Shown one piece after another: positions 1-10,478 of a DNA stretch of 64,000 nt. The DNA is from Prescottella sp. R16. GTDB lineage: Bacteria; Actinomycetota; Actinomycetes; Mycobacteriales; Mycobacteriaceae. Each line of letters begins with the position of its first letter. The first letter of the stretch is position 1. The notes below the pieces were generated by a model. That model had not been told where the DNA came from, searched no databases, and saw only the letters and a list, made by a program, of their open reading frames with translations. A program made the position numbers and the translations under genes. The DNA lies in the NCBI RefSeq assembly GCF_030656875.1, contig NZ_CP130943.1, positions 434,001 to 498,000 of the forward strand, given 5' to 3'.

Positions 1-1
1 G

Positions 2-1084
2 CCGCAGACGCACGTGGGTCACGAGGGCACCTGGTCGGGGCACTACGACCAGGGCCGGATCGCGGCCACCGATCCGCTGTTCGTGCCGACGGCCGTGGGG
101 TTGCGGGCGATGGCACGGTACGCGGACATCGAGGAGGCGTCGGGGATTTCGTTCACGACGGTACATCCGCAGCTGGTGCTGTTCGCGGATCCGGAAACGG
201 TTGGATCGGAAGAGGTCTCGGAGTCCGGCCGGGAACTGGACGCACTGCTGGGCAACTGTCGCGACTTCGGGACCTCGGGGGACGTCCTCGACGGTGGGCA
301 GGTGAGCGAACGGTTCCCGGGACTGCGGATTCCCGCGGGACAGATCGGGGTGTGCCAGGACGACGCGATCATCGTCAACCCGCGACTGCTGGTGCGTGCG
401 GAACTGGTGCTCGCCGAGACGGCGGGAGCGAAGCGGGTCGTCGACGAGGTCGTGTCGCTGGCGTCGGAGCGGGACGAGGTGGTGGCGCGCACGGCGTCCG
501 GTGCGGAGTTCCGTGCGGACCGGGCGGTGGTCGCCACCGGTGCCGCCACCAATGCGATCGGCCTGCTGCCGCGGCAGATGCAGACCCGGGTGTTCGGTGC
601 GACGATGGTGCTGTTCGAGGTGGAACCTGCTGCGGTACCGAATTTTCCGACGCTCATGTACATTTCCGACCACTTCGGTGGCGGCATCGTGATCCCGCCC
701 GTGCAGTACCCGGACGGCCGGTGGTACATCAAGTGCGCCAGCGGTGAGCTGATGGCGCACCCATTGCAGACGCGGGACGACATCGCGGCCTGGGCGTCGT
801 CGGGCGGCACCGTGAGCGAGGTCGACTACTTCCGCGGGCTGGTGCCGCAGTTCCTCCCGGACGTGGAACTCGGTGCGGCGATCGTCAAACCGTGCCTGGT
901 CGGCATGAACGTCGACGGCAACCCGTACGTCGACCGGGTCGACGACCGGACCGTCGTCGTCACCGAAGGGCACCGCGGGGTGATGATGGCCGACGAGCTC
1001 GGCCGGTTGGCCGCCGACCTGGTCCGTACGGGCCGGTGGTCGGATGCGTTGCCGCGGGAACTGTTCCGCGTGCACTGGCACTGA
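2..1084 (+). CDS. FAD-dependent oxidoreductase (DAO family), 5'-truncated by window edge
   Basis: The frame is open to the window edge, so the N-terminal GxGxxG FAD-binding motif is missing; the first internal start (GTG at 14) is probably not the true one. What remains shows the DAO-fold pattern: an FAD-domain segment ending DRAVVATGAATNA (around residues 165-180), a substrate domain, and a C-terminal FAD loop NVDGNPYVDRVDDRTVVVTEG. The family (sarcosine, N-methyltryptophan and D-amino-acid oxidases) oxidises amines or amino acids using FAD and oxygen. The saccharopine-dehydrogenase-like gene starts 54 nt downstream and is probably co-transcribed, suggesting amino-acid or opine catabolism. 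The substrate cannot be read from sequence. Confidence 0.8.
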   Translation, partial: PQTHVGHEGTWSGHYDQGRIAATDPLFVPTAVGLRAMARYADIEEASGISFTTVHPQLVLFADPETVGSEEVSESGRELDALLGNCRDFGTSGDVLDGGQVSERFPGLRIPAGQIGVCQDDAIIVNPRLLVRAELVLAETAGAKRVVDEVVSLASERDEVVARTASGAEFRADRAVVATGAATNAIGLLPRQMQTRVFGATMVLFEVEPAAVPNFPTLMYISDHFGGGIVIPPVQYPDGRWYIKCASGELMAHPLQTRDDIAAWASSGGTVSEVDYFRGLVPQFLPDVELGAAIVKPCLVGMNVDGNPYVDRVDDRTVVVTEGHRGVMMADELGRLAADLVRTGRWSDALPRELFRVHWH

Positions 1085-1138
1085 TCTCCGCTGCTCTCCA
1101 CGACACTCTTTTCCCCGATACAGCAGAAGGCGGACCTC

Positions 1139-2307
1139 ATGAAACTCGTCGTTCTCGGTGCCGGTTCGATCGCCGGCTCGGTGGCCCGCCTCGTCGCGGC
1201 CGGCGGCGGCTACGACGAACTCGTCGTCGCCGACCTCGATCCCCCCCCGCGAAGGCGACCGCGGTCGCCGACGAATTGGGCGGCAAGGCAGTGCAGTTCG
1301 ACGCGTCCGACCCGGCGAGTATCCGGTCGGCGATCACCGGAGCCGACATCGTCTTCAACGCGGTGGGCCCGTTCTTCAAGTTCGGTATGCCGATCATCCG
1401 CGCGGCGATCGAGTGCGGGGTGAACTACGTCGACGTGTGCGACGAGTTCGATGTCGCCGAACAACTGGTCCGGGCAACCGATCTGGACGTTGCGGCGAAG
1501 GCCGCGGGGGTGAGTGTGCTGTTCGGCATGGGCTTCGCCCCGGGTGTCACGAGCCTGCTGGGGCGGTGGGCCGTCGACTCGCTGGACTCCGCGCACAGCG
1601 TCGACGTCGTGATGGTGGTGCCCTACGTCGTGAACATGGGCCCCACGATCAACGAGCACATGCTGCACTCGATGTCCGGGGACGTCGTGCAGTTCGTCGA
1701 CGGCGAGATGACGCGGCTACCGGCGTGGGGTGCGCCGCGGTCGTACACGTTCGGTGCCCCGTTCGACGCCACCGTCGAGGCCGGGTACATGGGGCACCCG
1801 GAGGGCATCACGCTGGGGACGTACGTGCCGGGCCTGCGCAATGCGACGGTGCGGTTCGCGTGGTTCGAGGAGGCCGGCAACCGGCTCTGGCAGCAGTTCG
1901 AGCAGTGGGGGCTGACCGATCCGACCCGAGTCGACGGCCTGCCCCTGGCGTCGCGGGAATTCCTGGCCCGGTTCATGGCGACCGACGCCGGGCAGCGCGG
2001 ACTGGCAGTGGAACGGGACGACCGGCCGGGCACGGTCGTACAGGTCGCCGCGGACGGTGAGATCGGCGGCGAGGCCGCCCGCGTCGAGTTCGAGGCACAC
2101 GTGGTGTACACGGACGGGGCGAGTGGGGATCCGACACCGCACGCCGCGGCCGCCGCGGTCCGGGAGATGCTCGCGGGCCGGATCACCCGCACCGGCGTCT
2201 TCTCTCCGGAAGCGTGCATCGATCCCGAACCGTTCGTCACGAACGTGCTCGCGGCGTCGAACGTGCGTCTCTACAAGAAGGTGAGCACCGGCACCGTCGT
2301 GGGCTGA
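1139..2307 (+). pseudogene. Saccharopine dehydrogenase-like oxidoreductase, frameshifted at a C8 run
   Basis: The N-terminus (ATG 1139) reads MKLVVLGAGSIAGSVARLVA, a Rossmann GxGxxG motif, up to VVADLDP. At the run of eight C at 1241-1248 the reading must move to another frame, where it continues KATAVADELGGKAVQFDASD to the TGA at 2305-2307. Adding one C restores a single frame of about 389 aa, normal for this family of NAD(P)-dependent saccharopine/opine-type dehydrogenases. The body is intact: VFNAVGPFFKFG, then GMGFAPGVTSLLGRWAVD. The homopolymer position suggests an undercalled base rather than decay; if real, the gene is broken near residue 35. It follows the FAD oxidoreductase closely. 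Confidence 0.8.
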
Positions 2308-2366
2308 CCGGCCGAACGCCGCGATCCGGCGGGTGGGGTACGTGGTCGCAGAGTCACTGTCGGCGT

Positions 2367-2398
2367 CGCAGGGCGAATCGGTGTCGACTCGCCCTGCG
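2367..2398. terminator. Hairpin between convergent genes
   Basis: A perfect 10-bp stem (CGCAGGGCGA / TCGCCCTGCG) with a 12-nt loop lies between the saccharopine-dehydrogenase-like gene (+) and the amidase (-). It could terminate both. No long T-run is present, which is usual in high-GC actinomycetes. Confidence 0.6.
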
Positions 2399-2463
2399 GC
2401 ACCGTGCATCGTCCTGCGATGGTTCGGGTCGGGGGGCCGGAACCGTCGACGGGTGGGCTCGGA

Positions 2464-4158
2464 TCAGATCACGCTCGTCGACAGCGTCGGCACGAACCGG
2501 TGCCCGAAGCCGACGTCGGTGGTGTTGGTGGGGTGCGGGCCGGCGCCCGGTGCGGTGACCTGCACCCGGGGCACGTCGCGGGGGGCGGCGGCGATCTCGG
2601 GGGCGGTGAGCCAGTCGGGGCGGGCATGCTGGATCTCGAGGGTGATCTCGATGAGAGTCGTTTCGTCCCAGGGGCGTCCGCCGATCTGCACGCCGAACGG
2701 CAGTCCGGTCGCGGCGGACCGCCCGGCGGGGGTGGTGACGACGGGGGCGCCGGCGGTGTTGGCCCAGCCGACGGTGCCGGTGACCCCGTCGAACACGGAG
2801 ATGCCGGCGAACTCGAAACGCTCGCAGCCGTCGATCTTGGCGCCGGGGACGAGGACGGCGTCGATGCCGGTGTCGGCGAACATGCGGTTGTACTCGTGCT
2901 GGAACCGCAGCCGGTTGCCCTCGGTGGTGAGGTAGTCGATGGCGGGGGCGGCGAGCGAGGCGACGGCCTTCGTCACCGAGATCGCGTTCTCGGGCCGGTA
3001 GGAGCCGATCCGGTCCGTGAACTGCCGGTGGAAGCTGCCCATCTCGACACGGTCGCCGACGATCATGTCCGCCGGCATGACCGGCATCGTGATGTCGACG
3101 ACGTCGCCGCCGAGGCGCCGGATCTCGTCGACGAATGCGGCGAACAGGGTGCCCAGGGCGTCGGGCAACCCGTCGACGGCCTTGCGGTACAGGCCGAACC
3201 GTTTGCCGGACAACGGCGTCGTCCCGCCCTTCGCGGCGATCGGGTAGCCGCCCGCGGGTACGTCGGGGCCGACGGTGGTGGTGGGGTCGTCGACGTCGGC
3301 GCCCGCCATGTGGCTCAGCAGCAGGGACGCGTCGGCGATCGTGCGGGCCATCGGCCCGGTGTGGTCGCGGGTCCAGGTGAGCGGGATGACGCCGTGCGTG
3401 CTGCACCGGCCGAACGTCGGTTTGATCGACGTGATGCCGCACGCGCTGGCCGGCAGTCGCAGTGAGCCGCCGGTGTCGGTGCCGGTGGCGAGCGGCACGA
3501 AGCGGGCCGCGACGACGGCCGCGCTGCCGCCGGACGAGCCGCCGGGGGAGTAGTCGGTGTTCCACGGGTTGCCGACCTGTTCGGTGGCCACCCCGATCGC
3601 GAACTCGTCGGTGTGCGCGTGCCCGACGAGGACCGTGCCGGCGTCCCGGAGCCGACGCCACACCGTGGAGTCGCCGGCCGCGATGTTGCCGTCGAGGACG
3701 TGACTCGACGCGGTGAGCGGCAGCCCGGCCACCGCGAACAGGTCCTTGAGGGCCAGCGGGAGCCCGCACAGCAGCGGGGCGTCCCCGGATCCGGTGAGCC
3801 GCTGCGCGGCGGCGTCCGCGGCCTCGTACGCGAGTTCCGGGTAGATCCGTACCCAGCCGCCGATGTCGCCGTCGTGGCCGGCGGTGCGGGTCAGGCATGC
3901 GTCGAGCAGTTCCCTCGGGTGCAGGCGGCGGGACTGCAGCAGGCTCGCGGCCTGCACCGCGGTCAGCAGCGCCGGGTCGGTGACGGTGATCGACGACGCG
4001 GCCGGCAGCGCGGACGCCGGACCGGTGCGGCGGGCGGGGCGGGCCGAGGCCGGTGCGGTGGACAGCGCGGTCACCCCGGCGACCCCGGCGACCCCGGCGG
4101 CCCCGAAGAAGCCGCGTCGGGTCAGTCCCGGCCGTGTCGTGTTCTCCGCCGCCGTCAT
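2464..4158 (-). CDS. Secreted (Tat) amidase-signature family hydrolase
   Basis: 564 aa. The ATG at 4158 was chosen over an upstream in-frame ATG at 4284 because it follows a GAAGGGA ribosome site and places a twin-arginine signal, LTRRGFFGAAGVAGVAG, at residues 11-28, indicating folded export. The amidase-signature core follows: catalytic Lys in LALKDLFAVAG, the Gly/Ser-rich stretch SPGGSSGGSAA, and the nucleophile region GTDTGGSLRLPASACG (Ser-cisSer-Lys triad). Family members hydrolyse amides, carbamates or peptide amides; the substrate is not predictable. It stands alone, convergent with the upstream dehydrogenase gene and divergent from fadA across 205 nt. Confidence 0.88.
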   Translation of the reverse strand: MTAAENTTRPGLTRRGFFGAAGVAGVAGVTALSTAPASARPARRTGPASALPAASSITVTDPALLTAVQAASLLQSRRLHPRELLDACLTRTAGHDGDIGGWVRIYPELAYEAADAAAQRLTGSGDAPLLCGLPLALKDLFAVAGLPLTASSHVLDGNIAAGDSTVWRRLRDAGTVLVGHAHTDEFAIGVATEQVGNPWNTDYSPGGSSGGSAAVVAARFVPLATGTDTGGSLRLPASACGITSIKPTFGRCSTHGVIPLTWTRDHTGPMARTIADASLLLSHMAGADVDDPTTTVGPDVPAGGYPIAAKGGTTPLSGKRFGLYRKAVDGLPDALGTLFAAFVDEIRRLGGDVVDITMPVMPADMIVGDRVEMGSFHRQFTDRIGSYRPENAISVTKAVASLAAPAIDYLTTEGNRLRFQHEYNRMFADTGIDAVLVPGAKIDGCERFEFAGISVFDGVTGTVGWANTAGAPVVTTPAGRSAATGLPFGVQIGGRPWDETTLIEITLEIQHARPDWLTAPEIAAAPRDVPRVQVTAPGAGPHPTNTTDVGFGHRFVPTLSTSVI

Positions 4159-4363
4159 GCCGGTCCCTTCGTCGTGTCCGTTCCGCCTCTCGGAGCGTAG
4201 GCGGAAACGGGTGTTCTCGACATACCTCCGATCGGCTCGGTCACGGACCCGGATCGCTTCGGTCCTTCCCGTCGATTGGAACACGTTCTAAGGTGATGCG
4301 AGCCGAGGTCTGTGCTGCTCGTCACTCGATGCGGCCGCACGGACGAGAACAGGAAGGAAGATC

Positions 4364-5578
4364 GTGACCACAGAGGCATTCATTTATGAAGCCATCCGCA
4401 CCCCTCGGGGTAAGGGCAAGGCAACCGGATCGCTCCATTCGGTGAAGCCGATCGACCTGGTCACCGGCCTGATCGCCGAGCTGCGCACCCGGTTCCCGAA
4501 CCTCGACGAGGACCGCATCTCCGACGTGATCCTCGGTGTGGTCTCCCCGCTCGGGGACCAGGGCGCCGACATCGCCCGCACCGCGGTCACCGTCGCCGGG
4601 CTGCCCGACACGGTCGGTGGCGTGCAGATCAACCGGTTCTGCGCGTCCGGCCTCGAGGCCGTGAACATGGCGGCGCAGAAGGTGCGGTCGGGCTGGGACG
4701 AGCTGGTCATCGCCGGTGGCGTCGAATCGATGTCGCGCGTGAAGATGGGCTCCGACGGTGGCCCGTGGATGCTGGATCCGGCCACCAACTTCGACACCTA
4801 CCTGGTGCCGCAGGGGATCGGTGCCGACCTCATCGCCACCATGGAGGGCTTCTCCCGCGAGGACGTCGACGCGTACGCGGTCCGCTCGCAGGAGCTGGCG
4901 GCGAAGGCCTGGGCGGGCGGCTACTTCGCCAAGTCCGTCGTCCCGGTCAAGGACATCAACGGCATCACCGTCCTCGAGCAGGACGAGCACATGCGTCCGG
5001 GCACCACGGTGGAGGCTCTGGCCGCTCTCTCGCCTTCGTTCGCAGGCATCGGCGAGATGGGCGGCTTCGACGCCGTCGCGCTGCAGAAGTACCACTGGGT
5101 GGAGAAGATCAACCACGTCCACCACGGCGGCAACAGCTCCGGCATCGTCGACGGCGCCGCGCTCGTGCTCGTCGGCAGCGAGAACGCCGGTAAGGAGATG
5201 GGTCTGACGCCGCGGGCCCGCGTCGTCGCGACCGCCACCTCCGGCGCCGATTCGACGATCATGCTCACCGGCCCCACCCCGGCCGCGCACAAGGTCCTCG
5301 CGCAGGCGGGTCTGACCGTCGACGACATCGACCTGTTCGAGATCAACGAGGCGTTCGCGTCGGTCGCGATGAAGTTCCAGAAGGATCTGAACATCCCCAC
5401 CGAGAAGCTCAACGTCGTCGGCGGCGCCATCGCGATGGGTCACCCGCTCGGCGCGACCGGCGCCATGATCACCGGCACCATGGTCGACGAGCTCGAGCGC
5501 CGCGGCGCGAAGCGGGCCCTGGTGACGCTGTGCATCGGCGGCGGCATGGGCGTGGCCACCATCATCGAGCGCGTCTGA
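4364..5578 (+). CDS. fadA: Acetyl-CoA C-acyltransferase (thiolase), beta-oxidation complex subunit
   Basis: 404 aa. The GTG start is preceded by AGGAAGGAAG. It cleaves 3-ketoacyl-CoA with CoA in the last step of beta-oxidation. Thiolase hallmarks are present: nucleophilic Cys in [12 protein letters not shown] (near residue 90), NEAFA, the active-site His in [15 protein letters not shown], and the second Cys in LCIGGGMG near the C-terminus. Length is typical. fadB follows 31 nt downstream, giving a fadA-fadB operon like Rv0859-Rv0860 of M. tuberculosis, where the products form the alpha2beta2 trifunctional enzyme. Confidence 0.95.
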   Translation: MTTEAFIYEAIRTPRGKGKATGSLHSVKPIDLVTGLIAELRTRFPNLDEDRISDVILGVVSPLGDQGADIARTAVTVAGLPDTVGGVQINRFCASGLEAVNMAAQKVRSGWDELVIAGGVESMSRVKMGSDGGPWMLDPATNFDTYLVPQGIGADLIATMEGFSREDVDAYAVRSQELAAKAWAGGYFAKSVVPVKDINGITVLEQDEHMRPGTTVEALAALSPSFAGIGEMGGFDAVALQKYHWVEKINHVHHGGNSSGIVDGAALVLVGSENAGKEMGLTPRARVVATATSGADSTIMLTGPTPAAHKVLAQAGLTVDDIDLFEINEAFASVAMKFQKDLNIPTEKLNVVGGAIAMGHPLGATGAMITGTMVDELERRGAKRALVTLCIGGGMGVATIIERV

Positions 5579-5609
5579 CGCTCACGGACTGATTCAGGAG
5601 AGACGAAAA

Positions 5610-7751
5610 GTGAGCGAGCAGAACATCATTGCGTGGGAGCAGGACGCCGACGGCATCGTCGTGCTCACCATCGACGACCCCAACCAGGGCGCGAACACCA
5701 TGAACGACCGGTACATCTCGTCGATGCGCGAGACGGTGGACCGGCTGTACGCGGAGAAGGACACCGTCACCGGTGTCGTGCTCACGTCCGGCAAGAAGAC
5801 GTTCTTCGCCGGCGGTGACCTCAAGAACCTTCTCGCGGTCCAGCCGGATCAGGCGGAGCAGATCTACAACCACAGCCTGAACCTCAAGGCCGATCTGCGT
5901 CGCCTCGAGACGCTCGGCAAGCCGGTCGTCACGTGCATCAACGGTGCCGCGCTCGGCGGTGGCCTGGAGATCGCGCTGGCCACCCACCACCGCATTGCCG
6001 CGGACGTCAAGGGCGTCAAGATCGGCCTGCCCGAGGTCACCCTCGGCCTGCTGCCGGGCGGCGGCGGCATCGTCCGGACGGTCCGCAAGTTCGGCATCAT
6101 GACCGCCCTGACACAGCACCTGATGCAGGGCCAGCAGCGGGGCCCGCAGCAGGCCCTCGAGGCCGGCGTGATCGACGAAGTCGTCTCCTCCGTGGAGGAG
6201 CTGGTGCCGGCCGCGAAGGCGTGGATCAAGGCCAATCCCGAGTCCGGTGTCCAGCCGTGGGACGTCAAGGGCTACAAGATCCCCGGCGGCACCCCGGCCA
6301 CCCCGGCGTTCGCCGCGAACCTGCCCGCGATCCCCGCGAACGTGCGTAAGCAGATCAAGGGCGCCAACATGCCGGCACCGCGCGCGATCCTCGCCGCGGC
6401 CGTCGAGGGCAGCCAGGTCGACGTCGACAACGCCCTGAAGATCGAGTCCCGCTACTTCACGTCGCTCGTCACCGGGCACGTCGCGAAGAACATGATCCAG
6501 GCGTTCTTCTTCGACCTGCAGGCCATCGGCTCGGGTGCGTCGCGTCCCAAGGACATCCCGAAGCGGGAGATCAAGAAGGTCGGTGTCCTCGGTGCCGGCA
6601 TGATGGGCGCGGGTATCGCGTACGTGTGCGCGAAGGCCGGAATCCCGGTGGTACTCAAGGACGTCGAGCTCGCCGCCGCCGAGAAGGGCAAGGCGTACTC
6701 GGAGAAGATCGAGGCCAAGGCGCTCTCGCGCGGCAAGACCACCGAGGCGAAGTCGAAGGCTCTCCTCGACCTCATCACCCCGACCGCCGACCCGGCCGAC
6801 TTCGCGGGCGTCGACTTCGTCGTCGAGGCCGTCTTCGAGTCGCCCGACCTGAAGAAGAAGGTGTTCCAGGAGATCGAGGACATCGTCGACGCCGACGCCC
6901 TCCTCGGCTCCAACACCTCGACGCTGCCGATCACCGACCTGGCGACCGGCGTCAAGCGTCCCGAGGACTTCATCGGTATCCACTTCTTCTCCCCGGTCGA
7001 CAAGATGCCGCTCGTGGAGATCATCCGCGGCGAGAAGACCTCGGACGAGACCCTCGCCCGCGTCTTCGATTTCGTGCAGGCGATCCGCAAGACCCCGATC
7101 GTCGTCAACGATTCGCGCGGCTTCTTCACCTCGCGTGTCATCGGCACGTTCGTCAACGAGGCCATCGGCATGGTCGCCGAGGGCATCGAGCCGGCCACCA
7201 TCGAGCAGGCGGGCATGCAGGCCGGTTACCCGGCGGCACCGCTGCAGCTGTCCGACGAGCTGAACCTGACGCTCATGCAGAAGATCCGCGCCGAGTCGAA
7301 GGCCGCCGCGCTCGCGGAGGGCAAGGAACTGCCCGCCGACCCGGCCGGCGACGTCATCAACTACCTCGTCGAGGGCAACGACCGCAAGGGACGCCTCGGC
7401 GGTGCCGGGTTCTACGACTACACGGACGGCAAGCGCACCGGCCTGTGGCAGGGGCTGCGCGACCACTTCAAGTCCGGTTCGGCCACTCCGCCGATCCAGG
7501 ATCTGATCGACCGCATGCTGTTCATCGAAGCCATCGAGACCGTCAAGTGCTTCGACGAGGGCGTCATCACGTCCTCCGCCGACGCCAACATCGGCTCCAT
7601 CATGGGCATCGGCTACCCGGCCTGGACCGGCGGTGTCAGCCAGTTCATCACCGGCTACCCCGGTGGCAAGGACGGCTTCGTCGCCCGCGCCGAGGAACTC
7701 GCCGCGAAGTACGGCGAGCGCTTCACCCCGCCGGCGTCGCTGAAGGGCTAG
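5610..7751 (+). CDS. fadB: Beta-oxidation multifunctional enzyme: enoyl-CoA hydratase / 3-hydroxyacyl-CoA dehydrogenase
   Basis: 713 aa, GTG start after AGGAGAG. The N-terminal crotonase domain (about 1-300) carries the oxyanion segment [16 protein letters not shown] and the catalytic-Glu region [15 protein letters not shown]. The NAD-binding HAD domain follows with [20 protein letters not shown] (from about 328), and the catalytic His lies in [19 protein letters not shown]-terminal HAD helical domain has the second repeat around [15 protein letters not shown]. Length and order match the FadB/HadA alpha subunit that works with FadA. A strong hairpin follows at 7769, ending the operon. Confidence 0.95.
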   Translation: MSEQNIIAWEQDADGIVVLTIDDPNQGANTMNDRYISSMRETVDRLYAEKDTVTGVVLTSGKKTFFAGGDLKNLLAVQPDQAEQIYNHSLNLKADLRRLETLGKPVVTCINGAALGGGLEIALATHHRIAADVKGVKIGLPEVTLGLLPGGGGIVRTVRKFGIMTALTQHLMQGQQRGPQQALEAGVIDEVVSSVEELVPAAKAWIKANPESGVQPWDVKGYKIPGGTPATPAFAANLPAIPANVRKQIKGANMPAPRAILAAAVEGSQVDVDNALKIESRYFTSLVTGHVAKNMIQAFFFDLQAIGSGASRPKDIPKREIKKVGVLGAGMMGAGIAYVCAKAGIPVVLKDVELAAAEKGKAYSEKIEAKALSRGKTTEAKSKALLDLITPTADPADFAGVDFVVEAVFESPDLKKKVFQEIEDIVDADALLGSNTSTLPITDLATGVKRPEDFIGIHFFSPVDKMPLVEIIRGEKTSDETLARVFDFVQAIRKTPIVVNDSRGFFTSRVIGTFVNEAIGMVAEGIEPATIEQAGMQAGYPAAPLQLSDELNLTLMQKIRAESKAAALAEGKELPADPAGDVINYLVEGNDRKGRLGGAGFYDYTDGKRTGLWQGLRDHFKSGSATPPIQDLIDRMLFIEAIETVKCFDEGVITSSADANIGSIMGIGYPAWTGGVSQFITGYPGGKDGFVARAEELAAKYGERFTPPASLKG

Positions 7752-7768
7752 TTCCACAGATCCAGCCG

Positions 7769-7805
7769 CGACACCCCCCGCCCGGTTCTCCGGACGGGGG
7801 TGTCG
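7769..7805 (+). terminator. Rho-independent-type hairpin after fadB
   Basis: CGACACCCCCCGCCCG pairs with the downstream CGGACGGGGGTGTCG around a short loop, 18 nt after the fadB stop, with no long T-run. Confidence 0.75.
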
Positions 7806-7936
7806 TGCATTCGGGCGCTTCGAAGTGCGTACCGTGCACGAGGTTTCGTGCCCGTGCAGTGGGAAGGGTGCAGACAGCGACCGATCGGGGCGCCTAGATT
7901 TCGGTGTGACGTAGGACATAGGAGAGTGAGGGCATC

Positions 7937-8910
7937 TTGGCGAACTGGACGCACCACCGCGCACGAATCAACGGGCTCGACATGCACTACGTGACGGAGG
8001 GGGAGGGCCCGCTCGTCGTGCTTCTGCACGGCTTCCCCACACGTGGTTCAGTTGGCGTCATCAGATCGGTGCGCTGGCCGACGCGGGCTACCGGGTGGTG
8101 GCGCCGGACCTGCGCGGTATGGGGCAGACCGATGTTCCCGACCGGCTCGAGGACTACCGCGTCGACAACGTCGTCGCCGACATCTGCGGCCTGCTCGACC
8201 ACCTCGGTCACGACAGCGCAGTGTTCTCCGGGCTGGACTACGGCCAGTTCATCGCGTACGACATCGCGATCGAGCGCCCGGAGCGGGTGCGGGGCGTGAT
8301 CGGCCTGCAGAATCCGTTCTACGCCGCCTACGACCGGCTTCCCAGCGAGATCGAACGCGAGCGCGGTCGTGAGCACTTCAACCACATGTCGTACTACCTC
8401 GACGACCCGGACGGGGCGCGCGCCGACCTCGACGGGAACCCCCGCGGGATCCTCACGAAGATCTTCCACATCCTCTCCGGCGACGGCGATTTCATGCAGG
8501 TGTGGCAGCATCCGCCGGGCACCACGTATCGGCAGGCGTTGCCGCAGCCGCCGGCCCTGCCGTGGCCATGGCTGTCGGAATGGGAGTTGGAGACCTACGT
8601 CTCGGAGTACTCGCGCAGCGGTTTCGGTGGCGGGATCAACTGGTACCTCGCCGCGGACATGAACTGGACGTACCGGAAATCGCGTGCCGACAACATCACC
8701 CGCGTGCCCTTCTACTTCCTGTGCAGTGCGTCGGACGTCGACCTCCTGAACTGGCACGGCGACGACCCGATCGACAAACTGAAGGAGCATCACGCCGACG
8801 TTCGTACGGTCCGCACCGTCTCGGGTGGCGGGCATCTGCTCGCGATGGAGAACCCGGCCGAGGTCAACAAGGTTCTGCTCGAGTTCCTCGCCGATCTGGA
8901 CGGGAGCTGA
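7937..8910 (+). pseudogene. Alpha/beta hydrolase, epoxide-hydrolase-like, frameshifted at a C4 run
   Basis: The TTG-started frame at 7937 reads MANWTHHRARINGLDMHYV...VVLLHGFP and then loses sense at 8035-8038 (CCCC). One extra C restores HGFPHTWFSWRHQIGALADAG, the standard oxyanion-hole motif of epoxide hydrolases, and continues in the next frame through VVAPDLRGMGQTD to the TGA at 8910 (about 324 aa restored). The nucleophile elbow is SGLDYGQ, with Asp rather than Ser, as in epoxide hydrolases and haloalkane dehalogenases. The catalytic His is in SGGGHLLAMENP. A single-base loss in a homopolymer points to sequencing error, although a real mutation cannot be excluded. No obvious operon partner. 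Confidence 0.8.
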
Positions 8911-8936
8911 CGGGTCACGCCGGGGCAGCCGACGTC

Positions 8937-8972
8937 GGGGCCGTGCACACCGGAATCGGTGTGCACGGCCCC
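8937..8972. terminator. Bidirectional hairpin between convergent genes
   Basis: GGGGCCGTGCACACC pairs with GGTGTGCACGGCCCC around a loop of about 6 nt. It sits between the hydrolase (+) and the secreted DUF1214-type gene (-) and can serve both. Confidence 0.8.
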
Positions 8973-8985
8973 GCTCGACGTGCGC

Positions 8986-10407
8986 CTACCGGCCGAGGAA
9001 ACGCTCGGTGTAGTTCGAGACCCGCTCGTCGAGTTGCGTCGCCCGCTGGGCCGGCGTCACTCGCGTAGTCCCCTCCGGCAGCACCGAATCCAGATCGGCG
9101 AGGTCGACCAGACGGACCGACCGCACCGTCCGTGACGGGTCGACGTCCGCGGGTACGGACTGCCAGCGGATCGCATACATTCCACTGTCGATCCCGTCCG
9201 TGTCCAACCAGTTCCAGGTTCCCGGATCCTCGGCGGAGACGACGTAGGTGATCGTGCCGTCCGCGTTGGCACGTGCCTGCGCCTGGTTCAGGCTGCCCGA
9301 TCGGTGGGTGTACTCCCGCGCGACACCCCACAGGTCGGTCAGCTGGAATCCGAGGTAGCGGGCACCGACCGGATCCAGGGTGACCACCAGCGCCTGGCCC
9401 GCACCCAGAGCGAAGTGCCCGCTCGTCGCGAATCCGAAGCCGGAGCCGCGGGGTGCCGTAGGCGCGATGATGTCGTTGGCCGCCTTCGTGTAGATGAAGG
9501 TGTTGTCCCAGTCGAGCCAGTACCGGCCGATCGTGCGCAGGAGGTCGGCGGTCTGCGTCGCCAGCTGTTCCGGGGTGCGGGGACCAGGCGCTTCGGGGCC
9601 GGCCGTGCGTTCGATCTCCAGATACGACGGCCCTTCTTTCGCCCAGTCGTTCAACGAGTCCCGCGCGATGAGGAGCCGGGCGGTATCCGTGGTGCGGATG
9701 TGGTTCGGGCGGCCGTCGGCGGGCTCCGGGTCGACGGTGATCGTGAACGATCCGTCGGGGTCGATCTGCATACGATCCGTGGTGAGGGCTGCCAACACCG
9801 GGGCGCCCTCCTTCGTCACCGCACCGGTACCGGGCAGTTCACCGTAGAGCACGAAGGACAGTTGGGCGGGCCGCCGTTCCGGCATGCGCCCCCGGATCAC
9901 GAAGGACGACCGGCCGTCGACGGCAGTGTGCCGGTACACGTTGTCGGGGTTGTCGATTCCGTAACCCGATCGGGCCACCTCGATCCCGTGCCAGCAGTGG
10001 GGAGCCGTCACGACCCAGTTGAAGTGCGGGTCGAAGGGATCGTCGGTGACGACGGTCTGGGCCGCAGCCGTCGCGATCGACTCGACCGCCGCATCCAACG
10101 TGGTCAGGCCGGAACGGGTGGCGCCCTGCGGATCGGCTCGGTACATCGCGGCGACGTCGTTCTTCGCGGCGCGCACCAGGGGGTGCGCGGTCATCTCCGT
10201 GACCGTCTTCTCGAAGTCCAGCTGGTGTCGGGAATCGAGTGCGCCGCCGGGAGCGAAGCCGCGATCGCACCCGCTGTCGGAGCCTTCCCCGTCGAGGCTT
10301 CCCGTCGGTATGGAACCCAGCGGCCCTGCCCCCGACATGGTGGGCAGCAGGACGGTGACGGCGGTGGCCATCAGTCCGGCGGCCAGAATTCGTCTACGTA
10401 CGGACAC
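8986..10407 (-). CDS. Secreted DUF1214-type protein
   Basis: 473 aa, start GTG at 10407. An N-terminal signal peptide is visible (MSVRRRILAAGLMATAVTVL followed by an AGA-like cleavage region near residue 28). The C-terminal part (about 330-430) carries a DUF1214-like region: LGFQLTDLWGVAREYTHR, a Gln-Ala-rich helix, DGTITYVVSAEDPGTWNWLD, then an arginine-rich strand. Such proteins are common and uncharacterised in actinobacteria, sometimes near steroid or lipid genes. kshA lies 71 nt upstream on the same strand, so the two may be co-transcribed; a role in envelope or steroid metabolism is inference only. Confidence 0.75.
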   Translation of the reverse strand: MSVRRRILAAGLMATAVTVLLPTMSGAGPLGSIPTGSLDGEGSDSGCDRGFAPGGALDSRHQLDFEKTVTEMTAHPLVRAAKNDVAAMYRADPQGATRSGLTTLDAAVESIATAAAQTVVTDDPFDPHFNWVVTAPHCWHGIEVARSGYGIDNPDNVYRHTAVDGRSSFVIRGRMPERRPAQLSFVLYGELPGTGAVTKEGAPVLAALTTDRMQIDPDGSFTITVDPEPADGRPNHIRTTDTARLLIARDSLNDWAKEGPSYLEIERTAGPEAPGPRTPEQLATQTADLLRTIGRYWLDWDNTFIYTKAANDIIAPTAPRGSGFGFATSGHFALGAGQALVVTLDPVGARYLGFQLTDLWGVAREYTHRSGSLNQAQARANADGTITYVVSAEDPGTWNWLDTDGIDSGMYAIRWQSVPADVDPSRTVRSVRLVDLADLDSVLPEGTTRVTPAQRATQLDERVSNYTERFLGR

Positions 10408-10478
10408 GGCGTCTCCTCGGATCGCTCACCTCGGGAGGCGAGTCGGAAGTGAATTGTTCGCGGATACGGTGGAATCGA

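Noticed and set aside
5562..7964. 800-codon minus-strand frame opposite fadB
   Set aside because: Shadow of fadB; low-complexity acidic/basic translation, crosses the fadB terminator.
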